Assembly: GCA_002794735.1 (NCBI GenBank)
Contig: NBAZ01000004.1
Span: forward strand, 1,488,001-1,552,000
Origin: Pyrrhoderma lamaoense
Taxonomy: Eukaryota; Basidiomycota; Agaricomycetes; Hymenochaetales; Hymenochaetaceae
DNA: 64,000 nt
Reading direction: 5' to 3'
Part shown: piece after piece, positions 12,411 through 24,440 of the stretch
Layout: the number at the start of each line of letters is the position of its first letter
How positions within the stretch are numbered: the stretch's first letter is position 1
Position numbers and translations under genes: made by a program
Notes under the pieces: model-generated
What the model was told of the DNA's origin: nothing
What the model saw: only the letters and a program-made list of their open reading frames with translations
Database searches by the model: none

Positions 12411-13243
12411 CTGTGTTGAATTAAGAGGAAGTCTGTCAGTTTATCCATTGGATGATGAGCGCAATCCGCTTTGTCGTCCGTCCATCCAACACACTCAACT
12501 TCTATTCTCCATCCAAATATGCTCTATATCCCTTATGGACATTCTAGGAGCATACTTTCGTCTTTTTTGACAGAATCAATGCTCACCTTGAGGGACCTTG
12601 AAGTGTTGAGGACGGATACAGACTCAATCTACTACTCTTGAGTTCACTGAAACGCACAAACGCCGATCACTACCACTTTTGGTCCCATAACAATAATTTT
12701 GCATAGATTGCATTACGTAACTCATATCTCTGATAAATATCGAAGTATCAAGATGTATATATGGTTTGTGTGAGCATATTATATATACTATAATATAGGC
12801 TTTGGATTTCAGCTATAACGGTAGGCTCAATCTGGCACACGGCTATCTTGTCAATATATCTCTAGTTTTAGCGCCATTATAAACCCACTGATCAATTTAT
12901 TGATCCTATAGACTTTTTTTTTATAAAATGGATATATTTTTCGTGGAAATTGTATGTAGTTCAGAACCTGGTTTGGGAGACCCATCAAAATCTTATTAAA
13001 TAGATATGCTTGAAGAGGGCAATGTTTATAGATGGTAGACGTGACCCAGCCCCTTTATTCAACATTGAAAGGCAGGCTCCGAGGCTTACTCAGTCCCTCG
13101 TTATTTTTTATAGTTTAAGGATGTTTTACTCCATTTTTGAAGAGACATAGTAGTGTCGAGCACCAGATACACTATATAACTTGACAGTATCTACACAGCT
13201 AGAGACACTAAATTGTTCAATTCACTCTCCTATAGTATCTGTA
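12411..13243. other. Intergenic stretch between RPL5 start and acetylesterase stop
   Basis: About 830 bases. The RPL5 side (12411-12680) should be its promoter and contains pyrimidine-rich stretches. The middle (12700-12950) is AT-rich with TATATA tracts. No coding signal was recognised. Confidence 0.55.
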
Positions 13244-14366
13244 TCAGTTTCTATCTCCATGATTTAAAGGGGCCACTACACTTACAGCTCGGGGGACAAC
13301 AGAGGTATTTGTTACATGGCTAAAAAGTGGATTGGAAGAGTCCCGCAATACACCCCGGACGAAAGTTTGAGCTACGATATCAGCACCTGTTATTCATGTA
13401 CATTAGTATACGTGTGGTAGCAAAATAATGTAATCCTACCAGTCGGAGACGTATGTGTATGATCTGAAAACAAGGTAGAAACATTAGATGACTGTGAGGT
13501 TTATGCATTTCAAGGATTACGTGCCGATTGGATAGAGAGCATTCACGGCATCTTCTCCAAGAATTTCGTATTCTTCAATAGTGGTATTGAAGTGATCTAC
13601 GTATGATACATCCGTATCCTAGATAGGTTACTGTAAGTGTTTAATCAATTTACTTATGTCAGGTTCTCACCTCTGCAGCTGTCTGAGCATATCCGACAAA
13701 TCTTGAAGCAGCAAATCCAACATCATATGGGTTGTCTGGAGTCTGTGAAGAAACTATGACCTTCGCAGACTTGGCTTTTAAGGCATTTACAGCATCTTCA
13801 ATGTATCTTTTCTCTGATATCAGCCCGTGTGCCTAAGCGCTAAAACAGAAACCAGGCCACTTACTTGTTGAATGTATAAACAATTGTTCCATTCCTGTGG
13901 AAAAAATACGATCATGAATCGAAATTTACAACTCCAGATGGATACACGATCTTACACATTACACGTAGTCGTTGTATCAGCTCCACCACATACACCCCTT
14001 GATGTAGTCGGTCCTCCACCATCATTGTGCCCAAACTCAATAACAACGATATCATTTGGCTGAACAAGATCCGTGATTTCATCAACTACAAAACAGGTTG
14101 TTGTTATAATGAAGCAGTTCCATATTGAATTTATCGAGAAGAAACGACATACAAAGGCCCTCGGTTGTGTATGTCCTAGAGCTTGTTCCGGCGACAGCTT
14201 TATTGACTACAGGGACATCAAGATATTTCCCAACCGCAGTACCCCAGCCAATAATGGCGTCATTACCATCATCCGCAGCCATAGTCGAGTCACCAGCCAA
14301 GTACAGTGTTTGTGCATTGACAAGAGTAACTGCTAACAGAGAGTGGAAAACAATTTTGGAAAACAT
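13244..14366 (-). CDS. Secreted SGNH/GDSL hydrolase, rhamnogalacturonan acetylesterase-like
   Basis: The first 18 residues (MFSKIVFHSLLAVTLVNA) form a signal peptide. The SGNH block I follows directly as LYLAGDSTMA with the catalytic Ser; block II/III matches NKAVAGTSSRTY and EFGHNDGG. The block V region SYVDHFNTTIEEYEILGED supplies the Asp and His of the triad. GADIVAQTFVRGVL near the end is typical of fungal rhamnogalacturonan acetylesterases, which remove acetyl groups from the pectin backbone outside the cell. At least four introns are needed, and all inferred junctions keep the frame. The stop is TGA, reverse of 13244-13246. A plant-polysaccharide or surface-glycan substrate is inferred from the family only; no other pectin genes are nearby. 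Confidence 0.88.
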
Positions 14367-15531
14367 GATTCTGGTAGTAGATTCCGCTTAAAGCTCCAGA
14401 ACGGATTGTCTTGAAATCTAAGAGCATAGACAAAGTTGTCCTTTATATACCTCTAATAACTTCCTGCATAATTACATCCAGAAGACGATGATCCGATATT
14501 AATAGATCCTTGAAGAGAATAAGAGCCACTTATTACACAACGACTGCATAACAGAACCGGTTTATTTACATCTTTCCATATTGAAAAATAATGGCGTGAA
14601 TAGGCAAATGACTTGGTGACCAATTTCTCCAGCTTCCGGTAAATTGATCACGATGTGCAGTTTCTCCGTCTTTCAGGTTCTGTTCACTGCCAGCTAAGCA
14701 ACGACGGCCCGCTGGAACTCTGGAAAGAGGGAGCAAAATTTTATCCAATTTGTTTCCGCTTCCGGAGAACCATGACCGCCAAAAAACCAGGTTTCCCACA
14801 AATAAATAAACATGAGGAGGCTGACCAGATATAGAAGCGCAAATGCATGTAGTTAATTATTGACCTTTTGGATTGAATTTATCCTTAATTTTCACTCCTT
14901 TTTTCGTCTTACACAGCTTGCTTGATGCTTGATCTATCTCCGTCATGTCAAACTGCGTGTTTTAGACTTTACGATTGCGTTCCTGATAAAATCGACTATC
15001 ACAAGAACAAGCTTATTGTCAACACGTACGTACCAAGCTAATTCAGAATCAGAAAATAGAATCTTACTCCATTAATCCATTTCAGAGAAGCTAGCCGAGT
15101 CCTCAGTGCTTAGATCAATCGATCTTACAAGAAAGTCGTCATGGCTATCCTTTGATGGCATCACATAGGCTAAAGGCTTTTCGCAGATCTAAAACATGAT
15201 TACCATTCTTGTAGCACATTCTCAATTTTGCACAGCACTTCACTGTAGGGTGCTTGGGCAAAGTGATAAATTGTCTAATTTGAAAAATGCAAAATCGTAA
15301 TGATCGCAGTACACACATCCCGTAAGATGATTGAAAGACTGATTTGTAGTCGAGACACTTTATTGCATACATAGATGATAAAGAAGAATAAGAGAGTAAC
15401 CAACGGTTTTCAACTTTCGCTACTAAAAATACAAGTAACACAATGACAATGGACCACTTAAAATTATAAGACTAAGAAGGGAAAACCAATATTAAAGGAG
15501 ATCCATAAAGAGAAACGAAACCTATATAAAA
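14367..15531. other. Intergenic stretch without recognised gene
   Basis: About 1.2 kb lies between the secreted esterase start and the BTB-protein stop. The two longest minus-strand frames (about 14566-14799 and 15145-15441) look random in composition, have no homology that I recognise and no splice partners. The region should hold the esterase promoter. Confidence 0.5.
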
Positions 15532-17517
15532 TTAAAAATAATTGCCCTCAAGTGGTGGAGACTTTGCCCTTTGATTTTGCGTCTGAGCACGAAGTTGTGA
15601 TGCATTAAGTACCCTTTCACCTCCTATATGGCCGGCCCGGCGGTCAAGTCTTGTAATGCTCCCACCGTCTAAATCGATTCCGTGTGGCTTAGGCACCTTC
15701 GCAGGAACTTTTAATGGTAGCTGTGCGGGAAGTACAACAGGTATGTCAATGCTGCCAATTTGTGGACTGGTGTTCTCTAGACCCTTCGTACCATCTTTTT
15801 CACTCGACTGACCATCTCCAGTGGAGTCAATTAGAGTGTGTGTGCTATGTGCACTGATCCGATTTCGTTCTGTATGTGGTGCAACGATAGGAACCTGACC
15901 CGCTAATTCCGTATCACATAAAATAACAAGATCGAGCAGTCCTAGATACGAAGCTTCATCCCGAAGGTCGAGTAATGATTCAAGACGCTTAGTTGCGAAT
16001 GAGTGCTTTGCAGCGGGGAAGAGACGTGCTGCATAGGGAAGCATGCCTTTCGGATAATTCGGAAGAGCCGGTGCCCGTAAGTAAGTCATAATATGAGAGT
16101 ATCTATCAAAGGGATCAACATTTTCCAAATAGAATGAGATAAAAAGGATCACAACTTACGGTTCACTCTTCCTGTCAAGAAATATATGTATAATGCTCGT
16201 TAGATCAGCCTTACGCCTGATTTTTCCAGTCTTGATGACACCTGTCGAAGCAAGGTGGTTCTGGAAAAGTGAATTGAAGCCGCCTAAGTCCTCTTCAGAA
16301 TCCTCGAGCTCACTTCGTTGTGAGTATGTTGAGGCAGTATCCAGTTCTAACTGCTCATTATATGGGGTCTGGACCTGTGGTTCGGGATCATAGATAGTTG
16401 ACTGTATGAGCTCTGCAAGAAATGAAGCAAGATATGAGGGTCTTGCTGTCAAAGTTGAGTATGTGCTCTTGAACTTTGCATTCTCAGTCTCAAGAACCAC
16501 CACTAGCTTGTTTGGATCAATCTTATGCAAGTTGGCCGGCAGGTTAGTCAAAAGGATAGGCTCAAACATCGGTTGAGGAAGAGCGGATGCCAAGTCATAG
16601 GGGAGCCGAGGAGCAGCGGCAAAGCATTCACCTTCATCCAAGGCTGAATTAGAGGCGGTTTCAGAAGAGGTAGACGCGTTCGATTGCCTTGCAGTTGTTG
16701 ATTTTGCGGCAGCAACCTTTAGATGTGGTCCCGGAACTTCATCTACGCTTGCTCTTTCCGCGATTTGGTCTGTATCTTCCGGGAGTGTTTGACGAGTATC
16801 AATGAGAGGTGACCTACGTCGACTCTGCTGAGATGAATCTTCTGAGTTTCTCGGGCTTTGTTTTACAGGAGGTAGAGGTAAGCTACGGGAAGAATGTGGT
16901 GGACTACTGGTGTTATTTTCAGCTGAACGCCTTGACTGTTCCCAGTCCCTACGGTTCCTTGCCTTCATAACTGGCGAAGTTGGTGTAGAAGATGGGAGTG
17001 GTCGGAGTACAGGGCTTGTAGGGATATCATAGGAACCATCCTCCTCTTCCTTCACTGGTTCGGGATGCTTCTGTTGTATCTGATTAATTCGATCAGGTGA
17101 AGACCTGGAAGCTGCAGCATTCATTGCTCTCCTCTGACCAGTCAATGCTAGAGCTTCTGCAGGAGTGCTAACGATTATGGCACCCGACCCAAGCGGGGCG
17201 AGTCGCTGTGAAGGTAGGCTGGAATCAGAACTGTTAAGACTGGGCTCAGAGATAACTAATCCTTGAGGGACAGGACTTGTAGATCGTTTTTCGGAATGTT
17301 GAGAACTATTCGAATGAATTCGGCGGTGGCCCCGATCATATACTTCCTGTAACTTCCCGTCGATGCGACCACGAAGAGTGTCCTTAAAACTGGACATGGT
17401 ATTAGCTATTGATGGTCGCCTCGACTTATGAGTTGGCCTAGATGGAAAGGAAGAAACTGAGATAGACTGGCCAACAGGCGAAGATATAGAGGCGGAATGC
17501 TGGTGTGTGGTATGCAT
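15532..17517 (-). CDS. BTB/POZ (T1-type) domain protein with long disordered N-terminus
   Basis: The protein has about 640 residues. The N-terminal 330 or so are Ser/Pro/Arg-rich and disordered. The BTB fold comes after KLVVVLETENAKFKSTYSTL: GVIKTGKIRRKADLTSIIHI, then FLDRKSEPYSHIMTYLRAP, then YAARLFPAAKHSFATKRLES. The FLDRxxxxYxxIxxYLR core is the tetramerisation (T1/KCTD-like) variety of BTB. One intron is needed: the donor follows the codons for DRKSEP near 16156 and the acceptor precedes YSHIM near 16104, giving about 53 bases and restoring the core motif exactly. Such proteins often act as substrate adaptors for cullin-3 ubiquitin ligases; that role is inference. I use the first ATG, at 17517. 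Its start faces the Snm1-like gene. Confidence 0.8.
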
Positions 17518-17816
17518 GTTCAAATTTGCAGTCAAGCTACTAATGGATGGATGGATGTGCAAAGCTAGCAGCCGTTGAGACTGACACAACGGAGATGGTG
17601 GTTGGTAGCAAAGCTGAATAGAGGTAGAACGGAGCTTGCGACGGTGCTTGGGCCTTCATTATTAAAATAATAAAATTTTTTGAGTGAGAACAATAAAAGG
17701 ACAAGATTAAAAATGTAGATAACGAAGCTTCGAAGAATGGTTGTGATATTATTCTAATTCTCCCACGACTAATTTGGGTTCCATGATAATGATCGGCACC
17801 TTGGACACTCATAATC

Positions 17817-18509
17817 ATGGACCCTCTCTCAAATTTCCATCATGCCGCTGCTTTGCACCTAGCCAGTATATCTCCAGCTCTTGCTGCTTTACATGCTCAT
17901 AAGGCTCAAGGGCAGTCTAGACAAAACCTTTCTCCCTTACATTGTTCACGATGTGGTCACCTCGCGGTTTCCACTCGCATCAGCTCCGCGTCAAGAACAA
18001 GGCGCACTTGCCAAAAAGGGAAGACAATGCTTCACAAAGCAAAACAAAATCATCCACCATTGACGAGTGCATTTCTTATAAGATCATGTGCCATTTGCGG
18101 AAACTTGGACTCGCGTAGATTGGAGGGCAATGGCCAAGCTCCTAGAACAAGTGCTGATCGGGCTAAAGTCTTACCTAATGTTGAGGGAGATGCTAGTTCT
18201 ATTACTACAATTCCAAACAATAGTTCAAAAAAACCCTCATTTGATATTGCTCTTGGAGGACAAAAGAATAGCAGACCTCATTACGGGGAAGAATCCGAAG
18301 CCGTGATGCCTTTGAGCAATAAAAAGAGGGCTAGTTCCCCAACTCAACCAGGATCCTCTTTGTCATCAGAGAAATCGAGTGCGAAACGCGCAAAGAAGAA
18401 GTCCGCTCTTCAGGAGATGCTTGCACGTTCAAAAGAACAAAGCGCTAATCGAATGAAGGATACTAAGCCTGAAGGGGGCAATTTGTCTGCTTTCTTAAGT
18501 GGATTATAG
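17817..18509 (+). CDS. Small protein with two CxxC knuckles, RNase MRP/P Snm1/Rpp21-like
   Basis: A single uninterrupted exon of 230 codons. After a helical N-terminus (MDPLSNFHHAAALHLASISP), CSRCGHLAVSTRI and, about 48 residues later, RSCAICGN form a C-x2-C plus C-x2-C pair separated by an Arg/Lys-rich stretch (RTRRTCQKGK). This layout matches the zinc ribbon of the Rpr2/Rpp21/Snm1 family, which are protein subunits of nuclear RNase P and RNase MRP. The C-terminal half is Ser/Lys-rich (KRAKKKSALQEMLARSKEQ) and ends LSAFLSGL. Family membership is inferred from layout rather than strong identity. Another RNA-binding zinc-ribbon protein is possible. Confidence 0.6.
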   Translation: MDPLSNFHHAAALHLASISPALAALHAHKAQGQSRQNLSPLHCSRCGHLAVSTRISSASRTRRTCQKGKTMLHKAKQNHPPLTSAFLIRSCAICGNLDSRRLEGNGQAPRTSADRAKVLPNVEGDASSITTIPNNSSKKPSFDIALGGQKNSRPHYGEESEAVMPLSNKKRASSPTQPGSSLSSEKSSAKRAKKKSALQEMLARSKEQSANRMKDTKPEGGNLSAFLSGL

Positions 18510-21500
18510 TAATAATGGCGTTTATAAGTCGTAAACTACTTCTCTGATATCATTCAATTTCTGCAGGTCTGTGCATTGTATCATAGCGTAATTTCCGCCA
18601 GAAAATGCGTTGCTACCCGTACTATCTTCGTATGACAAGGAACACGAGACATTATCAATCCTTCAGTGCTCTACGTAAGAACCCTGGCCAACTATAGACC
18701 CTTGAACCCATATGAAATCCGTTGTTTGGGCCTTCCTTTTCTCATTTGTTTGGTCCGCGACGGGAATCGCATATAAATATATGAGGCGTCAATCCGCGAG
18801 AGTAAACGCTGTCAATCTCCACTAGCCAATGAAAATGAAGAAAATTATTGGACGGTCAGCGCTTATGTGCGATTCCGTTATTTCAACGTACTCCAATTGG
18901 GTACTCTCAAAAGATGACGTTCTCGCTGCCTGCCTCGTTGGCCATGACGACCCTTAGATGGAATGAAGTTCCATAACTTCTCGACTTGGCATTTCACTTA
19001 CTTCCACTGATAAGGCGCAATGCATCCCACGAGATGATCGCAGTAAGCGTAGCTTCGCTAACTTCTCACAAATTCATGAAATTTCTATAGATGTTCTCAC
19101 TTTGGTGAATGTAATTATAAGTCCTCGTGAAGGCTTATTGACCCAGAATCAAGGGATAAGAAGTTTTAAGTTATTTGGATCATATATTCATTCATTTCTA
19201 GCCATTGAAATGGCTTTGGCAAGGTGAAACCCGGAGTCTATGGTATCACATACAACCAGCGAGCAAATACTAGGTTTGAGAAATTATGCTTCTTTGAGGT
19301 CTGGTAGAAGTTTCCATATTGACTCTTTGAGCCCGGGGAAGGAAGATCCAAAGTCTCCACTCTCTTCAACTAACGATCTCATTCAATAGTAGAGAAAATA
19401 GTAGAGAAAAAAGACCGTGTCGAAAGCGACAACACAAGTCTCACCGCACTGCCCGACAGAAGTCTCGCACTCTTATCCTTTTTATTATCTCACGTTTCAT
19501 CTATTTCTAGTATCGTCACGGATTATGAAAGGTGAACAGATGATAGTACTGAGAAATAGGCTTGAAATCTCATCCTCTTGGCTTGCACCAGAATTTAGGT
19601 ATTTAGACCGAGTTGCTATTCACTACAGTGACCACCTGTGCATCTTGATCAACGCACGTTAGTTTCTCACACTTGGGTGGCTTCGGAGAGAGAAAAACAT
19701 CACTGTGAATACCCGAAACATGTCCCTCTTTCCACGAACTTGTCAACGTGTGTGTTTGCAGAGTTTAAGAGAGTGAGTCATGTAAATCTATGGTTAATTC
19801 TCGTAATTACTAGACCCATTACTTATCTGTCGAAATGTCTTCTTAACCTTATTATTTTTGCGATGTTTACATTTTCACATGTTTTTTCCGACAACTGAGA
19901 AAGAGTTTTCATGACTGAACTGTTTCTGAGAGAGAGATGACCTTGAGATCTTCGTTTCAGCTGATTCTAGTGCTTTTGTCCTAGCCACTCTTATCTCTAG
20001 TTTTCCATGGACCACCAACACACACATGTGCTCGTTATACCGCCCTACTAGAAAATAATCAAGCGAATAGAATGATGTATAAACAAACAGATTCAAACAA
20101 AGCACACCATCCACAGTTGATCTTTGAGGCTCGACATATACCCCGGGTATCATAATACAGAAATGAATTGATATTAAGCGATAAATCTTGCACATAGTTT
20201 ATGGTCCCCCCGGCTTCTATATGTCTTTTCCACAATCCACCAACTCTCTTAGCTTCTTTATAACGTGCTTCTTTTCACCATCTTTCCATGTGTCTGTATT
20301 ACTCGAGATAAGTATCAGCGCCTAATCACGGCGTTATATACCACTGTGGTCTCTTTTTCGCTCCCCGGCTATACTAGCTATGATGTTGGACTTTAAGAGA
20401 AAAAAAGTAAAAGAAATGATTGATTGCTCATATGTTAACACACACTCTCTATCCGATATTTCTCTCCTGTTTAAGCGCAAAGAAGAAAGGGAAAAGAGAA
20501 GGTTGAGAAAAAGAAAGAGAGAAAAGAAATAAGAAGGATCAAGAACTAGGGAATGATGGCGGTAGCAGAGCACTGAGTGAACATTTCGAGGCTGCGCTTC
20601 GCATACATGCAGTGTTTTGTGTGAAAAAAAAAGTAGTACGGGATACAAAGAAGCAAATTCTGAGAAGAGTTGATTAAGACAAAGGGAACGGCAAAGGAAA
20701 GGGAAAACAGAAAATGAAAATGAAATATATGAGTTTATTTGATTTTGAGCCCAGGGAAATCATGATCAAAGTTTCAACAACAAGAAGCCTCCCTTCCCCC
20801 CGGTGTCTTTTCTTTCAAATTTCCGGGATTCTTGGAGGATGCGTACCACCGTGTGTAACTTATACGGCACATCGCGATCATGTATGTACCATATGTATAT
20901 GTTTTTCTTTTTTTTTCTTTCCTTTGCGCAGTCATGTTATTTTCCTATACGGCTTTTTCGGTTTTCTTTTAAATTTGTTTTCCTTTTACAATCTTTCTTC
21001 TTTCATATCGTTCTTTGCGCCCAATTAAGAGAGAAGAGAAAAACGGGAGAAATAAACTTTGGTGAAGGTACTTCGATATGAACAAGAGACAATTGAGATC
21101 TGAGTTAGTATGATAAAATAAATAAATATGAACAAACCATATGGCTCGTGTTCTGTGCCACCTGTGGCTGCGATGTGATACTTATCCACTTGGTCCTTGT
21201 ACATACTATACTTGTTCATGTACACACCGCTTTTAGTACTTCTTAGAACTGTTACTATATCTAGCATTTAATAACTTGCGCTAGAACAAGTAATTAGTAT
21301 GAAGTACTAAAACTTAGTAAAAACCTATAAGTCTATCGTAATGTTCATTCATATCAAGGACAATGTTAGTCCATTACCGGATTAAAATATCGAACAGGTA
21401 CCTACTCATTTCACTTTATTCATACACTATGATTGCACCCGTATCCAATTCCACTAAGAGGAAAACGGGCTACCGATAAACCCCTCTACAAAATTCTTTA

Positions 21501-24440
21501 TTCTTCTAGTTCCTTCTATTAGTTAGTTATGCACATGTATACAATAGCATGCACATGCGTATGCGTATGTGAATTGTGATCATAGATATCATATAACTTA
21601 CTTATCATAACAACGAAACTGATAAGATCTATCTAATCGCTTTCCTCTCGGGAGAGCGTTGCATGCTGGTAAACCGAAGCTCGATCAACGATCGCATTTG
21701 GAATTCCCGAGCCGCGAATTAACTGATATTGCTTTGCGAGTTCTCAAATTTATAAGTTTACATGTATACATACACACACTTAGAATATAATTGAATCAAG
21801 AATTTCGATCGAGGGAGCGTATAAGGCGGGGGGAGGTAAACGATATTCAGACTCGGAACATAACATATCTCGTATTTTTTTACTAAACCTTACATCTTTT
21901 CCCAAAGAATCATGGACGCTGGGTCTTTCCTATATGGCCATTTAATGTATTTGGGCGTTATTTACAAAAGTGTATGTAAGGTATACATATTCAGTGCTTA
22001 CCCAATGACGTTCAATGATAAAAACGAATGAATGATGAATGATATACATGTATGAAGAGAGGAGATAGATACTATTGGTAGAATCAGTAACGTTACTACC
22101 CAGGATAAAGATATAAAAATATATATCTGTACCCGTACAGAGACGCTTAGATACATACATACAAACCTTGGTAGAAGTAACCTTCCCTCAGAGTTATCTA
22201 ATCAATTGGTACCCAACTTCCTACCCATCCGAATACTAGTGAACACTCAACGAGCGTGGAAATAAACCATAACCTAGGCATCATTCATATAACTTATTCA
22301 TATATTCATATGAACATGTGGGAAAGACTACTTTCCGTCTCCCTTACGACCAACAACTTCAACGCCTTCAGCTCCTCCCGTCCATCCGTCCGTGCGCACG
22401 CCCCCCCCCCTCTCTATACCCTCCCGTGATTGTGATCGTGTGTAAAAGGTTACCCAAGAACTAAAATAACCGATCCCTAGATACACTTTTTTCTTTGTCA
22501 CAGTACTCGAGTAAATTTACTGTTGACGTTCACTTTGATCGGATGATTAGTAGATTGGGATGATCAGGATGGGTGGGGTTGGTGTGATCGAGGGTTGTCG
22601 TTGTTCTTGGTGAGGGGAGTAGGGGAGTTAGTCTAGAGTTTATCAAAAAAAAGCAAAAGACAGGTAATCTTATTTTTATAAGTACTTTTATCAAGCTCAC
22701 CAAAGAAGAAGAAGAAGCAATAGAAACAATGAAAAGTGGAGGAAAGCAGTTACAGTTACCATTAATCTCCTGGAGCTCCAGAGCACCTATTTTTTATTAT
22801 TTTTTTCAATTCATAATCTTAAGTCTTAAATCTATAATTTTATAACTCATAACTCATAACATAAAAAACCACACTCCCGCCAGCGCAGTCCCCATTCCTC
22901 CCGTTAATTATATACATGTGTGTTCACGTAACTCACATACCCTTCCTTCCGTCCATTATTTCAAATTATATGTATGTATTTCTAACTGTTGTTTACTTGT
23001 TTACTAAACGATACTTACACGTAAGAGTTCTCAAAACACCAAACAAACAAGCATTGAAACAAACAAACAATAGAGGGTTCCTCAAAGTTTCGTTCTCTCT
23101 CCTACAACCTTACATTATATGTAAAACTAAATACACGAGATTCGAGATTCGAGATACAAGATTATTGAAGATATATTAGCATCTAACTCACACAACGAAT
23201 GGTTCTCTCACTTCTTCCAACCATTTTCTAACTCTACTGTTCTCAATCAACCTTTGTTTCTCTTTCTCCTAATATTTATGTTATGTTATGTTGTGTTGTG
23301 TTAGTATATTCTTTATTCTTCCTTCACGAAATCCACCTTCCGTATACATATAATATTAATTACTGAACCAAAAAAAAAAAGAAACAGATGCACAAAAGAA
23401 AGAAAAATTTGAAAGAAGGAAAGATGAGGCGCTGCGTCATTGATGGAAGAGAAAAGAGATCGAGAATTGAGAAAAGAGAATTGGAAAGTTAAGAAGTGTA
23501 AGTAATATAACAAATGAGGATCAGTCGAAGACGAGGAGGATGAGGAGGGGGGGACGATAGACAATAAGCTCTGGAGTCGTAAAGTAACGTCAAGTCGAGG
23601 TAAGATGAGATGAGATGAGACGAAGGGTAGAAAGATATGTTAAGAGCGCTATGAATGTTACTGTAGGATGGTCGTTTGATGATGAGGGATGAATAGACAA
23701 CGACGAGAGAGTGTGTGTGTGTGGAGGGGGGGGGGAATAACGTGAAAGAGCCTGTCTTACAATACCAAATAGAAATGAACGAGTAAAGAGTAAAAAGAGA
23801 GCAGACGAAAAAGAGAGAAAGAAAGAGTTAGATGGACAGACAGAAACAGACAGAGGAGACAGAGAATAGACAAGGAGTGAACAACAAGAATGCTAGCAGG
23901 GGTAAGATAAGTACAAATAGATGGATGGGGAGAGGGGCGCTATGATACTGTGTTAGGTTGGGGATTTAATTTGAGATGAAGATTGAAAGAAGAAAGAAGA
24001 GAGGGAGAAAGAGATATAGGAGGAGTTGATGATGTTGATGTTGATGATGTTGATGACACTTGACACTTGAGAGAATTGAGGCTATAGAAGAGAGAGAGAG
24101 AGAGGAACTAAGGAACAGAAATGTGTACAATAACAATACGGGTTGAGAGGGACGATTTTTTAACTTGTAACTTGTAAAACAGTTGAAGGAAAAAATTGAA
24201 CAGATGAGAAAACGCAAGAGACAAGAAAAAGGACGGAGAATAGACAGAGGACAAGAAAGATATCCAAACAGAAATGAAAAATAGCGAGACGAGACGAGAC
24301 GAGAAACCATCCGACAAGAAAGAAAGAGAAAAAAAAGAGGCGGAAAAGCTCCATATAGAGTTACACTACAGAGGAACAAAAAGAAAGGGTGGAGGGGACA
24401 GGAGACAGTTAATTCTTGTTTCTTGTTTTTGTTTTGATTT
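18510..24440. other. 5.9 kb gene-free, low-complexity region
   Basis: No frame here shows protein-like composition or linked exons, and the longer frames are made of simple-sequence translations. Content changes along the stretch. 18.5-20.3 kb is mixed sequence. 20.4-20.75 kb is purine-rich on the plus strand. 21.3-22.4 kb is AT-rich with many TATACAT-type words. Ten C's lie at 22401-22410. A (GT)n tract followed by ten G's lies at 23711-23735. 23.35-24.44 kb is strongly GA-rich. The last part is probably the 3' UTR of the minus-strand gene that ends at 24441. A long non-coding transcript or large cis-regulatory region would fit, but neither is proven. Confidence 0.5.
24286..24304. repeat. 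(GAGAC) pentanucleotide microsatellite
   Basis: Three perfect GAGAC copies plus a partial one sit inside the GA-rich block downstream of the disordered-protein gene. Confidence 0.9.
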
